Shown here in pieces: positions 44,765-54,670 of a stretch of DNA of 63,221 nucleotides. The notes under the pieces are model-generated. The model was given only the letters and a program-made list of their open reading frames with translations. It was not told the DNA's origin and searched no databases. Source of the stretch: an uncultured Prevotellaceae bacterium (GTDB lineage: Bacteria; Bacteroidota; Bacteroidia; Bacteroidales; Bacteroidaceae); the NCBI GenBank assembly GCA_902762325.1, contig CACWNV010000019.1:1-63221 (forward strand), given 5' to 3'. A program made the translations under genes and the position numbers. The stretch's first letter is position 1. Each line of letters begins with the position of its first letter.

Positions 44765-45844
44765 TTAAAACAGTGTATATATAATATATATAATGTACGC
44801 AAACAAGCACAACACAGTCACACCGATTATCCACAACAGCGTCTTGATGGTGATTCTGTTCTTCATGCTCTTCTTGTCATCTTCACTCAGTTTAGGAACA
44901 ATACGTTCTTCTGTTGTCTCACCTTCCTGCTTCGTCTCATTGATGAAGTTGACGGCATTCACCAGATTAAGGTCGTTTTCATTGATCAATGTCTCATACT
45001 TGGCAAACTTCACAAGGTCGGCAGTCGTAAACAGCTCTGTCAGTTCATCAATCATCTTCTGATCGCCTCTTTCGCGCAAACGATAGATAATCTCCGAACT
45101 GGTCATCTCCATCGCATTGAACCCGAAGCGTTCTTCTATATACCGGCGCAACGTATCGGTAAGCTTGGTATAGTAGGCTTTCTGGTCGCCTGAAGAAACC
45201 AGTCTCTCCGACTTGATCTTGTCAATCTCTCCCATTGCCTTCTGATGTGGAAGCAACCGTCTGACAATACGGATACGGGCAATAATCGGCTTGTTCTCTT
45301 TCAGGCGAATGAACAGATAGCAGGCAAATGCACAAAGCACGACCATCAGCAGACTCAGCCAGAAAGCCGTACTCCAGTCGCTCCATTGGAAGGGATTATT
45401 CTGCACATCCTTCGGCGGGAAGAACTGATTGGGGTGGAGTGTGTCCACATTCTCCACATCCAGCACTTTCAAGGCTAACTGATTGCCTTTATATTCCTTT
45501 CCGCCAACCTTTACAGGCAACGGGGGTAACGCATACAAATGCTCATCAAACGACGTTAAAGTAAAGACACGAGTTATTCTCAGCTTACCATCTATGGAAG
45601 AGGTGTCACCGACAGCTGAAAGCACTTCGACTCCAGGAACAAGATACTGTGTTCTCTCAAAATGAGGGAACTCAATCTTTGAGCCTTCTGGAGCGGTCAC
45701 CGTCACCGACATCTTAGCCTGCTGACCGATATAGATGGCAATGGGGTTAATCTCCTGTACAACCTGAACCTGTGCCACGACATTCAAGGCTGAACAAATC
45801 ATTAGAATCACCCCACAAAAAATGTATCGTATCATCATTTTCAT
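44765..45844 (-). CDS. Membrane protein of the Bat operon, unnamed
   Basis: From MKMMIRYIFCGVILMICSAL the protein has a signal peptide and an Ig-like domain (QEINPIAIYIGQQAKMSVTV). A central membrane helix (FWLSLLMVVLCAFACYLFI), a cytoplasmic helical domain (DTLRRYIEERFGFNAMEMTS) and a C-terminal helix follow. The layout resembles a short BatD without the TPR part. It is conserved between DUF58 and batA in this phylum. The start at 45844 is preferred over one eight codons upstream because it begins the signal peptide. Confidence 0.8.
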   Translation of the reverse strand: MKMMIRYIFCGVILMICSALNVVAQVQVVQEINPIAIYIGQQAKMSVTVTAPEGSKIEFPHFERTQYLVPGVEVLSAVGDTSSIDGKLRITRVFTLTSFDEHLYALPPLPVKVGGKEYKGNQLALKVLDVENVDTLHPNQFFPPKDVQNNPFQWSDWSTAFWLSLLMVVLCAFACYLFIRLKENKPIIARIRIVRRLLPHQKAMGEIDKIKSERLVSSGDQKAYYTKLTDTLRRYIEERFGFNAMEMTSSEIIYRLRERGDQKMIDELTELFTTADLVKFAKYETLINENDLNLVNAVNFINETKQEGETTEERIVPKLSEDDKKSMKNRITIKTLLWIIGVTVLCLFAYIIYIIYTLF

Positions 45845-45877
45845 TATAATCTTTTGACAGACTGGCATCTGATGTCC

Positions 45878-46753
45878 TTAGCCTCGCTGCTTGAACAACA
45901 ACAACAATGACTTCACGAAGTCATCGTTTGTTGCTATGGATGTCCAGTCAACATTACTTTTCGCAAATGTCTGACGAAGCTGCCCTTCACGTTCCATCCA
46001 ATACCGGGTGTGGGCTAAGCGGAGCTTTTTCGAACTTGTATCGATGAACATTTCATGGCCGGTCTCTGCATCCCGCACCTTCATCAGTCCGACATCCGGC
46101 AACATCTTTGCACGAGGGTCATAGACCTGTATTGCCACCAGCTCGTGCTTGCGGTTACAGATGGTCAGGGCATGTTCGAAGTCATCACCCACCCTCTGAT
46201 AGAAGTCGCTAAGCACAAACGCCGTACACCTGCGCTTCATCACTCTCGTCAGATACTCTACCGCCATCGTGATGTCTGTCTTCTTGCTCTTGGGCGTGAA
46301 GTCCAGCATCTCTCGGATGATATAGAGTATATGTTTACGTCCTTTCTTTGGAGGAATATATTTCTCAATCTGGTCGGAGAAGAAGATGACGCCTATCTTG
46401 TCGTTGTTCTGTATAGCACTGAATGCAAGCGTGGCGGCAATCTCTGTTGCCATGTCACGCTTCATCTGGCGCGTCGTTCCAAAATCGAGCGAGCCGCTGA
46501 CATCTATCAGAAGCATCACCGTGAGTTCACGTTCCTCTTCAAAGACTTTGACGTATGGGCGATGGAAACGGGCGGTGACGTTCCAGTCGATATCACGGAC
46601 ATCATCTCCGAACTGGTACTCACGGACTTCCGAGAAAGCCATACCGCGTCCCTTGAATGCCGAATGGTATTCTCCTGCGAAGATGTTCTGACTCAGTCCA
46701 CGAGTTTTTATCTCTATCTTCCTGACCTTCTTGATTATCTCAGAAGCTTCCAT
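45878..46753 (-). CDS. DUF58 protein, MoxR partner
   Basis: The 291-residue soluble protein carries the DUF58 signature EYQFGDDVRDIDWNVTARF and a VWA-like fold with MIDAS LLIDVSGSL. DUF58 proteins occur next to MoxR ATPases and are thought to be their targets or adaptors. Its start overlaps the moxR stop by one base, and 33 bases separate it from the next gene. Confidence 0.92.
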   Translation of the reverse strand: MEASEIIKKVRKIEIKTRGLSQNIFAGEYHSAFKGRGMAFSEVREYQFGDDVRDIDWNVTARFHRPYVKVFEEERELTVMLLIDVSGSLDFGTTRQMKRDMATEIAATLAFSAIQNNDKIGVIFFSDQIEKYIPPKKGRKHILYIIREMLDFTPKSKKTDITMAVEYLTRVMKRRCTAFVLSDFYQRVGDDFEHALTICNRKHELVAIQVYDPRAKMLPDVGLMKVRDAETGHEMFIDTSSKKLRLAHTRYWMEREGQLRQTFAKSNVDWTSIATNDDFVKSLLLLFKQRG

Positions 46754-47748
46754 TAAGGCACCTCAACCTTATTAATAATCTTCGAAACGATTTCCTCACT
46801 GGTGACATTACTTGCCTCAGCCTCATAACTCAAGCCGATACGGTGACGCATGACATCATGGGCAACGGCACGGACATCTTCCGGTACCACATAGCCTCTG
46901 CGCTTGATGAATGCGTAGGCACGGGCGGCTTTGGCAAGATTGATGCTGGCACGAGGACTACCGCCAAACGTGATCATATCCTTCATCTCGGGAAGTCCAT
47001 AGCGGTCGGGATAACGGCTGGCAAAGACGATGTCGGCAATGTACTGCTCTATCTTCTCGTCAAGATAGACCTCATTGACCACTTTGCGTGCTCTGATTAT
47101 CTCCTCAGCGGTAGTAACGGGCTTCACCGTCGGCATGCTGCTCTGGATATTCTCACGGATAATGAGCTTTTCCTCTTCAAGTGTCGGATAGTCAATGATT
47201 ACCTTCAGCATGAAACGGTCTACCTGTGCCTCAGGTAACTGATAGGTTCCCTCCTGCTCAATAGGATTCTGGGTAGCCATCACAAGGAACGGGTCAGGCA
47301 ATTTGAACGTCTTCTCGCCAATGGTGACCTGATGCTCCTGCATGGCCTCCAGCAAAGCACTCTGAACCTTGGCGGGAGCACGGTTGATTTCATCGGCAAG
47401 GACGAAGTTGGCAAATACCGGACCACGCTTCACTTGGAAGTTCTCGTCTTTCTGGGAATATATCATCGTACCTACCACGTCGGCGGGCAACAAGTCTGGG
47501 GTAAACTGGATACGACTGTAATCAGCATCTATCAGCTGGGCCAATGTCTTGATTGCCAACGTCTTGGCAAGTCCAGGCACACCTTCAAGCAGGATATGTC
47601 CATCACTCATCAAGCCTATCAGCAGGGAATCAATCAGATGTTTCTGTCCAACGATTACCTGATTCATGCCCGTAACCAAATTTGTCACAAAGCTACTTTG
47701 TTGCTCAATCCGGATATTCAACTCACGGATATCAATAGATTCTGCCAT
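46753..47748 (-). CDS. MoxR-family AAA+ ATPase
   Basis: The AAA+ protein has Walker A GVPGLAKT, Walker B in ANFVLADEINRAPAKVQSAL and the sensor segment ATQNPIEQEGTYQLPEAQVD. It heads the Bat operon and likely acts as a chaperone remodelling the VWA proteins. The start at MAESIDIRELNIRIEQQ is chosen because a -7 element lies at 47774-47781, so the longer reading would start inside the promoter. Confidence 0.93.
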   Translation of the reverse strand: MAESIDIRELNIRIEQQSSFVTNLVTGMNQVIVGQKHLIDSLLIGLMSDGHILLEGVPGLAKTLAIKTLAQLIDADYSRIQFTPDLLPADVVGTMIYSQKDENFQVKRGPVFANFVLADEINRAPAKVQSALLEAMQEHQVTIGEKTFKLPDPFLVMATQNPIEQEGTYQLPEAQVDRFMLKVIIDYPTLEEEKLIIRENIQSSMPTVKPVTTAEEIIRARKVVNEVYLDEKIEQYIADIVFASRYPDRYGLPEMKDMITFGGSPRASINLAKAARAYAFIKRRGYVVPEDVRAVAHDVMRHRIGLSYEAEASNVTSEEIVSKIINKVEVP

Positions 47749-47773
47749 ATTATTCTTATTTACAAATTCCGTG

Positions 47774-47781
47774 CAAAAGTA
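47774..47781 (-). promoter_or_regulatory. -7 element of the moxR-bat-queA-nadE operon
   Basis: The minus strand reads TACTTTTG 25 bases before the chosen moxR ATG. Gaps of 33 bases or less down to nadE suggest one transcription unit. Confidence 0.7.
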
Positions 47782-47896
47782 CAATATTAAATACGAAAAA
47801 AGAGAAGATATATATTAAAAATGAAAAACGAAATATTAAAAATGCACAATTTTCATTTTCATTACATTTATCCTTGTCAAATTACGATTAAATGCT

Positions 47897-47904
47897 TACT
47901 TTTG
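47897..47904 (+). promoter_or_regulatory. -7 element of the transglutaminase-like gene
   Basis: TACTTTTG lies 36 bases before the ATG at 47940 and rules out the ATG at 47892 as start. Confidence 0.65.
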
Positions 47905-47939
47905 TAGAGAAATACCATTACACATTCATCGTCGAAAAT

Positions 47940-50576
47940 ATGAAAAGAAACATCATCGCATCTGTTCTGACCATGCTTTTCCTATGCCAGCTGAACGCGC
48001 AGGAACATCAACATTTTATTACAGATTCAAACTACAGGAATAAGGTTGAAACTGCATTTCAAGATAAGATGAAGCTCATCGGAGGGCAGTTCTTTCAATT
48101 GGAAGGCCTGAGTGCCTCACCTGTCGAAACGGAAGCGATGAAGTTTTTATATGCCTATATGCCGATTGCCGATGCTACCGACCATCCTACCGCCTTTTAT
48201 CTTGCCAACGTGCGGACTTCTCTTCGTGCACGTAAGGAGATGGCATGGGGGGAGAGCGTACCCGAACTTCTGTTCAGACACTTCGTCCTTCCCTTAAGAG
48301 TCAACAACGAGGCGTTGGACATGTCGCGCCAGGTATTCTTCAAGGAGTTGAAAGAAAGGGTGAAGGGCATGACCATGAAAGAGGCTATCCTGGAGGTAAA
48401 CCACTGGTGTCACGAACATGTCACCTATCAGCCTTCTGATGCCCGTACCCTCTCACCACTGGCGTGCATGAAGAACGCCATCGGCAGATGCGGGGAAGAG
48501 TCTACCTTCACGGTGTCTGCCCTACGCTCTATCGGCATTCCTGCAAGACAAGTCTATACTCCCCGATGGGCTCATACGGACGATAATCATGCCTGGGTGG
48601 AGGCTTGGGCTGACGGGAAATGGTATTTTCTGGGTGCGTGCGAACCGGAACCTGTCCTGAATTTAGGATGGTTCAACGCCCCGGCTTCTCGTGCCCTGCT
48701 GATGCACACAAGAGCCTTCGGAGACTATAACGGACCTGAAGAAGTGATGCTTCGCACATCCAACTTCACCGAAATCAACTTAATAGAGAACTACGGTTCT
48801 TTGGGACGTGTTGACTTTATGGTCGTTGACCACAATGGAAAGGCGGTTGAAGGGGCGAGAGTCGATTTCAGGATATACAATTATGCCGAGTTCTACCCCG
48901 CCGTGACGAAGTACACCGACGCGCAAGGTGCCACATTCCTTACGGCTGGAAAGGGCGACATGCTGGTCTGGGCAAGTAAAGACGGATGGTATGGCTATGC
49001 CAAGGCATCTTTCGGGAAGGACCGTCTCATCACGATTCAGCTCCGGTTGAACAATCAGCAACCTTCCACAATCAGTTTCAAACCTTCGGAAATAGATATC
49101 GTTCCTCCTGCCGAGCGGGCGACGGTCCCGGAGGTGAGCCAGGAGTTAGCAGCCGTCAACAAGACCCGCCTGGCATACGAGGACTCTTTGCGGAAAGCCT
49201 ATGAATCTACCTTCCTATCAAAAAGCGAAGCTCAAGCCGTCTTTCCGGCTGCTGCCGACCTGCTGGAGACTTCCCGTAGCAACTGGCAGACCGTCTTAGA
49301 CTTTCTGCTCCGTCACACCGACAACCAGCAACGGGCAATGGGTATCTTGAAGTCATTGAGTATCAAAGACCTGAGAGACATCACCATTGATATTCTTGAA
49401 GACAACTTCTACGCCAAGAGCGACCAGCTGTGTCCGCGTGTGGAGGACGAGATGATAACAAGTCCCTTTAAGCAATATCTTGAAAAGGCTTGGACTGCCG
49501 AGGCGGAAAGACCGGGATTCTCAACTGAACAGGTACAGAAAGACCCTTCAGTTTTAGTGAAATGGGTAAAAGAGAACATCAGAATCAATCCCGACCGGAA
49601 ATCCCTTCGCATTGCCCAGACTCCCGTCGGGGTATGGAAATCGCGTGTCACCGACATCCGTTCACGAGACATCTTTTTCGTTGACCTGGCTCGCTCTCTC
49701 GGCATCGAGGCACAAAAGGACATCGTTACCGGGAAAGTACAATACAAGTCGGCTAACCAATGGATTGACGTGGACTTTGATTCCAACGAACAGAAGAGTG
49801 CCAGGACGGGCACCCTCCGCCTCACGTATAAAGCCACTCCATTGCTTGACGACCCGAAATACTATAGCCATTTCTCCATCACCCGTATCTTAGACGACGG
49901 AACGACACAACTCATGAACTTTGAGGAAGGACAAGTGGATATGGGTGGCGGAACAAGCTGGAGCAACACATTTAAGAACGGGGCGCAGCTGGACGAAGGG
50001 ACATATCTGCTGACTACGGGCACCCGACTGGCAAGCGGTAGTGTGCTGGCTACCAATCAGTTCTTCACCATTAAAGAGAACACCACCACCCAACTCGAAT
50101 TGAAGATGCGGAAGAGCGGTGACCAGATCAGCGTAATCGGGTCTTTCGACTCAGAATCAAAGTTCAATAAAGACGGACAGGAAGTCAGCATCCTCTCCCA
50201 GACCGGACGCGGATATTTCGTTGTGGGTGTTCTGGGACTCGGACAGGAGCCGACCAATCATGCCCTACGCGATATTGCAAAGGTCAGAAAAGAAATAGAC
50301 AAATGGAACCGTCCGATGGTCCTTCTCTTTGAGAGTCAGAAGGAGGTAGAGGCTTACAAGAAAGAATATGCCGGCCAGATGCCCGCGAACACCGTCTATG
50401 GCATCGACACCAACGGAGCCATCCGCCAGCAGATAGCAAGACAGATGAAGCTGAAGAACAACGGACTACTCCCTGTATTCATTATCGCCGACACCTTCAA
50501 CCGTGTGGTATTCGTCTCACAAGGCTACACCATCGGATTAGGGGAACAGCTCGTGAAGGTTGCCAACAAGCTCTGA
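47940..50576 (+). CDS. Secreted transglutaminase-like protein
   Basis: From MKRNIIASVLTMLFLCQLNA the protein has a signal peptide and is about 878 residues long. A transglutaminase-like cysteine-protease fold spans about residues 125-245, with Cys184 in GRCGEES, His217 in DDNHAWVEAW and a following acidic residue. Next comes a carboxypeptidase-regulatory-like beta domain (DHNGKAVEGARVDFRIYNYA). The C-terminal half is long and beta-rich and ends in a thioredoxin-like-looking segment (NGLLPVFIIADTFNRVVFVS). It probably acts on peptides or proteins in the periplasm or at the surface. It is divergent from moxR. Confidence 0.82.
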   Translation: MKRNIIASVLTMLFLCQLNAQEHQHFITDSNYRNKVETAFQDKMKLIGGQFFQLEGLSASPVETEAMKFLYAYMPIADATDHPTAFYLANVRTSLRARKEMAWGESVPELLFRHFVLPLRVNNEALDMSRQVFFKELKERVKGMTMKEAILEVNHWCHEHVTYQPSDARTLSPLACMKNAIGRCGEESTFTVSALRSIGIPARQVYTPRWAHTDDNHAWVEAWADGKWYFLGACEPEPVLNLGWFNAPASRALLMHTRAFGDYNGPEEVMLRTSNFTEINLIENYGSLGRVDFMVVDHNGKAVEGARVDFRIYNYAEFYPAVTKYTDAQGATFLTAGKGDMLVWASKDGWYGYAKASFGKDRLITIQLRLNNQQPSTISFKPSEIDIVPPAERATVPEVSQELAAVNKTRLAYEDSLRKAYESTFLSKSEAQAVFPAAADLLETSRSNWQTVLDFLLRHTDNQQRAMGILKSLSIKDLRDITIDILEDNFYAKSDQLCPRVEDEMITSPFKQYLEKAWTAEAERPGFSTEQVQKDPSVLVKWVKENIRINPDRKSLRIAQTPVGVWKSRVTDIRSRDIFFVDLARSLGIEAQKDIVTGKVQYKSANQWIDVDFDSNEQKSARTGTLRLTYKATPLLDDPKYYSHFSITRILDDGTTQLMNFEEGQVDMGGGTSWSNTFKNGAQLDEGTYLLTTGTRLASGSVLATNQFFTIKENTTTQLELKMRKSGDQISVIGSFDSESKFNKDGQEVSILSQTGRGYFVVGVLGLGQEPTNHALRDIAKVRKEIDKWNRPMVLLFESQKEVEAYKKEYAGQMPANTVYGIDTNGAIRQQIARQMKLKNNGLLPVFIIADTFNRVVFVSQGYTIGLGEQLVKVANKL

Positions 50577-50625
50577 CACATCAGAGAACATTATTCATAC
50601 ATTTGCAATAACAAGATACATAAAT

Positions 50626-50657
50626 AACCCCGAAAGTAATAGTTTACCTTCGGGGTT
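50626..50657. terminator. Shared terminator between convergent genes
   Basis: AACCCCGAA (50626-50634) pairs with TTCGGGGTT (50649-50657), with an inner GTAA/TTAC pair. It lies between the transglutaminase-like gene and the DUF5675 gene. Confidence 0.7.
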
Positions 50658-50688
50658 AAATCTATTGTAGGGAAATCCACCTAAAACA

Positions 50689-51135
50689 TCATCTAACTTC
50701 TATCCACACCGCTTCGCCTTTGTTCTTCGCTTCCACGATTTTTGATTTGATGATTTCAACGTACTTGCGCGAGTTGAGCACCATGCCCTTCTTCAGATTC
50801 AAGCCCACGAGAATGCAGCCCTGCGTGTCCTTTGCCGTGTTTCCGGCATGGATGCGAATGCCTGAAAACATGGGAACATTCACCAACAACGGCAACCATT
50901 TCTTAAACGTAGACGAAAAGGTAATCACTATCGGGTAACGCCCTTCGGGGATGGCACTCTTTCCCTTTATCTTCCGTGCACCCTTGGCATAGTCCCGCCA
51001 TTTCGGTTCCAGCGTGTCGCACACATATTCCAGTTCCTCACCGGCTGAATACTCGTCCAACACGGTCTTCCTGACATAAAGCCGACCGATGGTATAGTCA
51101 TCTTTCTTTGCGATTCTCTTTAATACCAGTTCCAT
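50689..51135 (-). CDS. DUF5675-family protein
   Basis: From MELVLKRIAKKDDYTIGRLY the ~148-residue protein shows the DUF5675 features CDTLEP, AIPEGRYPIVITFS, IRIHAGNTAKDTQGCILVG. The His and Cys in the last block recall L,D-transpeptidase-like or lysozyme-linked folds. Such genes occur in phages and mobile regions, but the activity is unproven. There is no signal peptide. It is the last gene of the accessory operon behind the broken DUF3987 gene, with an intergenic repeat at 51146-51180 just upstream. Confidence 0.75.
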   Translation of the reverse strand: MELVLKRIAKKDDYTIGRLYVRKTVLDEYSAGEELEYVCDTLEPKWRDYAKGARKIKGKSAIPEGRYPIVITFSSTFKKWLPLLVNVPMFSGIRIHAGNTAKDTQGCILVGLNLKKGMVLNSRKYVEIIKSKIVEAKNKGEAVWIEVR

Positions 51136-51145
51136 AATCAAGGTA

Positions 51146-51180
51146 TCTTATTGTTACTTGTTATCTGTTATCTGTTACAC
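51146..51180 (+). repeat. 35-bp dispersed repeat of TGTTATC-type words
   Basis: This segment is identical to 62892-62926, which is the right arm of an inverted-repeat element. Here it is a solo copy lying between DUF5675 and the 3' end of the broken DUF3987 gene, whose last codons it forms. Confidence 0.8.
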
Positions 51181-53380
51181 TTTTGCCATAGGTTATTATC
51201 TATTTTCTTTATCCAACTATCGTGTACCCATCGAGATATGATCATCCTAATAGCAGGGATATTGCAATCTGAATCTTTCAAGGCTCGAACATCCTCAGTT
51301 GAAAACATGGGTGGTAATTGTTCGAATACAGATTTATTACGGCTATTCCTCTGTTTGGTAGTTTTATTATTCTCGTACTGGTTAGACAAAGATTCCCCAA
51401 ACGTCTTGATTTGCACATTCAAGCAATACTCAGCCATCATCAGCGCAAAGTCGATACACTGCTGCGTTTCCTTCGCCTTGCCGCTCAGCAGATGGAAGAT
51501 TACCCCACATCTGAAACCGATAACGGCAGCACGTTTGCGGTAGGTGTCTTTAACCCTGTCGATGTCCTTTGCCGCCTCCACACGTTTCTCTTCCACCCAA
51601 TCACCAATTGCCTTACGCAATCGTGGTGTGTCTATCAATCCGTTTGACCTTCTAAGGACATTCACGGCTTCTATGAGTCGGGCATTTCGGCAACAAGAAT
51701 ACGACTTGAAAGACCGTTTTCTATGTTATCAGCCTTAAAACATTTACGCATGGCTCCATACGTGCCGAGCATCGTCCAATTATACGCCACTCTTACAACT
51801 CCGCTCTCTGCCTGATCACTGTTATAATCCTGTCCCCATTCGCCTCTATCGAATGAAAGGCGGTATATGTCGTATTTTGAACTCCAAGAACCAGCCCCGT
51901 TGGTCTTACGAAGCGTGTCAAGTTCCTCACCGAATGAATAAAGCGTATGGTCACAAGAATTCTTGAATCGTTTCAGAAGCGTTGAACAGGAGACTGTAAC
52001 AGGCAGCACTCTAATCAACACCTTCGGGTCTTCTGGTGCTTTCTCGTTAGCCTTGCGAGACTTCTTCCTTTCCTTCCATTCCTCTTCGCGCTTACGGGCA
52101 ATGGCATCGTCTTCATCCAACTGGCGTTTCCAGATGTCCACCACATTCTTGCAAACGCTCTTTCCGCTTGCCTGGTCGCCAAGGATAATAGACATCAAGC
52201 CCAGCCGTTGTTCCATCCCGTCGCAATACCTCACGTTCACCTGATCGGCATACGTGGCGGCAATGGGCATGACCGAGCAGAGTACAGGCATTTGCATATT
52301 CTTTGGAACGCCAATCAACGATTCTTTTAGACCTACGGGCAATTTGTTCCATTGAACATTGAACATTGATAATTGACCATTATTTGAATCATCATCAATT
52401 TCCTCATCCCCATCATGGTCAATGGACAATGTTAAATCGTCAATGATGGATTTCATCATCTTTGAAATTCCCTTCGGATTCTCCTTACAGGCAGAGTCAA
52501 TGATTGACTTCAATTCCGTTTCCGACAATCCGTATTTCGGCATAATCGCCAAAAGCAAATCTTTCTTGTTGTCACAGATAGCACGGAGATTCACCGCCAA
52601 CTTATGTAGTTTCACATTACGCTCACCTTCCGACGGTTCCCCTCCGTTGCGTCTCCACCACTCAGCAATAATGTCAGAATAAGGAATGCCCTTAAAGACG
52701 GAGGAAGTAGGAAGGTTGACGGATGAAGTAGTGCGCTCTGCGCAGTTATCAAGGTTTGAGGTTTGATGTCCTTCCTCCTTCAAAACTTCTCCCTCGCCGG
52801 AGGCGACCACTTCATCCTTCCTAATTCCACCTTCAAACGTGAAAAGTCTTTCGCTCACATACCTCGTATGATCATCCGGCACCATATAGATACACCTCGA
52901 TACATCTTTCACCGCCTTATCAGGCGTAAATCCCGTAGCCTCTTTCATCAGCTCCTGAGCCTCTTCTGCCTCCATACCCTCCGGCAGTTCCACCAGCACA
53001 TGCGTGCCGCCACGAACGCTTTCTTCAACTAACAAAACGTTCATTCCATGAACAGCCTGCATCTTTAATTTTTCATTTTTAATTTTTAATTTAGACAGGA
53101 TGTCGCCTGTGTGTCCTTTCTCGTCGAAGTCAAGCATCAGCCTGTTCAACGGTTTCAGCGCGTCTGCTATCGCCCTGTGGTTGTCCTTGAACTCAGCGCA
53201 ATGAGGTGTCCACACCGGCAAGCGGTGTTTCAACTGCTCGTCACCCCTGGCAATCCTCGCGCACATCTGAGCCAGCCAAGGCTCCTTGCGCAGACTTTCC
53301 CAGTCCTCGCGTGTGGCGGGTTGGCAAGGGGAACCATGCCCCCTGCCAATCGTCGTGAAAAACACTTTGCCTACTCCCAT
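51168..53380 (-). pseudogene. VirE-N/PriCT/DUF3987 primase-helicase-like gene, broken by deletion and frameshift
   Basis: The first 569 codons give a VirE/BT4734-like N-terminal domain (LMLDFDEKGHTGD) and a PriCT-like helical part (YSDIIAEWWRRNGGEPSEGE). A DUF3987 ATPase with Walker A LGDQASGKS follows, ending SSRILVAEMPDS-stop at 51671. The next frame reads RLIEAVNVLRRSNGLIDTPR to the stop at 51168, the usual C-terminal part. The stretch normally between them is missing, so a deletion and a frame change joined the pieces. The N-terminal linker also contains three intergenic-type repeats in frame (near 53065-53092, 52690-52830 and 52345-52385). Function is probably lost. Confidence 0.78.
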
Positions 53381-53820
53381 ACTGTTTCCTCCTTTCTTGT
53401 CTTCAGGTAAGACATAATCTCGTCGGCTTCCTCCTGATAGAGCGACTTCATGAGTGCCAGTCCTAAGTTCTTCGGGAACTTGAACGTCACATAGACGAAT
53501 TCCTGAGTGAGTTTGCGCTTACCCGGATAGTCTTTGCGCCAGAGCGGGCGAGTCATCTCAACCATGCCATGACGTGTCTTATACAACAATTCACGCTTCC
53601 TGCCTGTATTCGTGCGGTATGCCTTGAAGTGGCTCGTACCGTCCTCCTCGATGGTCATGCGTCCTCTTGGTCGCCTGCAACCGCCAGTAGTTACCTTTTC
53701 GTTCACCCATCCGCAAGGATAGATATTTACGTCACCGTTTACGTGGAATCGTGTTTGCGTGTCCATTCCTATTTCGCCAGCTAATACTTGCTGGACTTGT
53801 AAATTCTTACTCTTTATCAT
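53371..53820 (-). CDS. Unknown protein of the DUF3987 operon
   Basis: The 149-residue protein has no signal peptide. It is basic, with a central segment GRMTIEEDGTSHFKAYRTNT and a charged C-terminus (MKSLYQEEADEIMSYLKT). I do not recognise the family. It overlaps the DUF3987 gene by 10 bases. Its upstream region (53826-53905) resembles that of the gene at 54670. Replication or phage-type accessory function is possible from context only. Confidence 0.65.
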   Translation of the reverse strand: MIKSKNLQVQQVLAGEIGMDTQTRFHVNGDVNIYPCGWVNEKVTTGGCRRPRGRMTIEEDGTSHFKAYRTNTGRKRELLYKTRHGMVEMTRPLWRKDYPGKRKLTQEFVYVTFKFPKNLGLALMKSLYQEEADEIMSYLKTRKEETVWE

Positions 53821-53929
53821 AATCTGTTCCGTTTGCGAGATTTGGCAAGTGCTGAAATTGGTACCTTTTCGCTCGCGAGACTTTCCTCACCCGCTTTCGT
53901 CTCAGATTAAACTTTTTTCGACCAGCCTT

Positions 53930-54067
53930 TTAGATTCTATGTCCGAATGGTTGCCAGTCATTTCTCCCATTCTTGCATTGGCACTTTTTTGAGATTGCCA
54001 TTTGCTTCCGTGCTTCCTCTGCCATAATGCCTCGGTTGGCACTCTTCAAACTTTGTTTCTTTGACAT
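53930..54067 (-). CDS. Small basic ORF, 45 codons
   Basis: The frame runs MSKKQSLKSANRGIMAEE to FGHRI-stop and is rich in Lys, Arg, Gln and Ser. It lies in the operon between two unknown genes, on the same strand, filling an otherwise empty 390-base gap. CQCKN could bind metal but is a single pair. Support is position and composition only. Confidence 0.4.
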   Translation of the reverse strand: MSKKQSLKSANRGIMAEEARKQMAISKKCQCKNGRNDWQPFGHRI

Positions 54068-54211
54068 CTTTATTCTTCTTCCGCTTTTCTAAGGATAGCC
54101 CGCTCACTTATTCGGCTGCTTATCTCGGAAGACATTGCAAAAGTATGCTTAATATCAGTTAGCTGTTTATAATGACTTCGAGATAGTATATTTCACCAGA
54201 CAATCGTATAT

Positions 54212-54670
54212 TTAAGCATTGATAGAAAGTAATTTCAAGAGTTTTCGTGCTATGAACATCTGCCGTGTAAACACCCTGTCGCCTTTCGGTGCTTGGTAGT
54301 TCTTCCAATCTTGAAAGTCCTTTCCCATTATTCTATTTGCCGCAATAGGTTTCTGGATTGCCTGGTAATTACAAGGGCGTTCCAACCGAACATCTTTTAA
54401 TAATCGGTTCATACGATGACAGAACCTTGAAAAATCACTATCCCAACCGCAAAAATCCACCAGAACACGATACACAGCCGCCCACTGGGTAGATACTCCA
54501 AAGAGCCCTACAACCTCAATGACTGCCTTTGCCACTTCATCATCGCTTTTCTGCACCTTCTGGCAACTGTAGTCCACTCTCTCAATAGCACAGACCACTT
54601 TGTTTGCCAACAATGCCTCTGCCATCTTCTTTTGTTCTTCCGAATCACCTTTTTCTAATACAATTCTCAT
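54212..54670 (-). CDS. Unknown helical protein, first gene of the DUF3987 operon
   Basis: From MRIVLEKGDSEEQKKMAEAL the ~152-residue protein is helical. Conserved-looking parts are VVGLFGVSTQWAAVYRVLVD and NYQAIQKPIAANRIMGKDF. I recall similar proteins near Bacteroidales primase-like genes but cannot name a function. The start at 54670 is chosen because the 22 codons upstream match, at DNA level, the untranslated leader of the gene at 53820. A -7 element lies at 54833-54840. Confidence 0.6.
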   Translation of the reverse strand: MRIVLEKGDSEEQKKMAEALLANKVVCAIERVDYSCQKVQKSDDEVAKAVIEVVGLFGVSTQWAAVYRVLVDFCGWDSDFSRFCHRMNRLLKDVRLERPCNYQAIQKPIAANRIMGKDFQDWKNYQAPKGDRVFTRQMFIARKLLKLLSINA

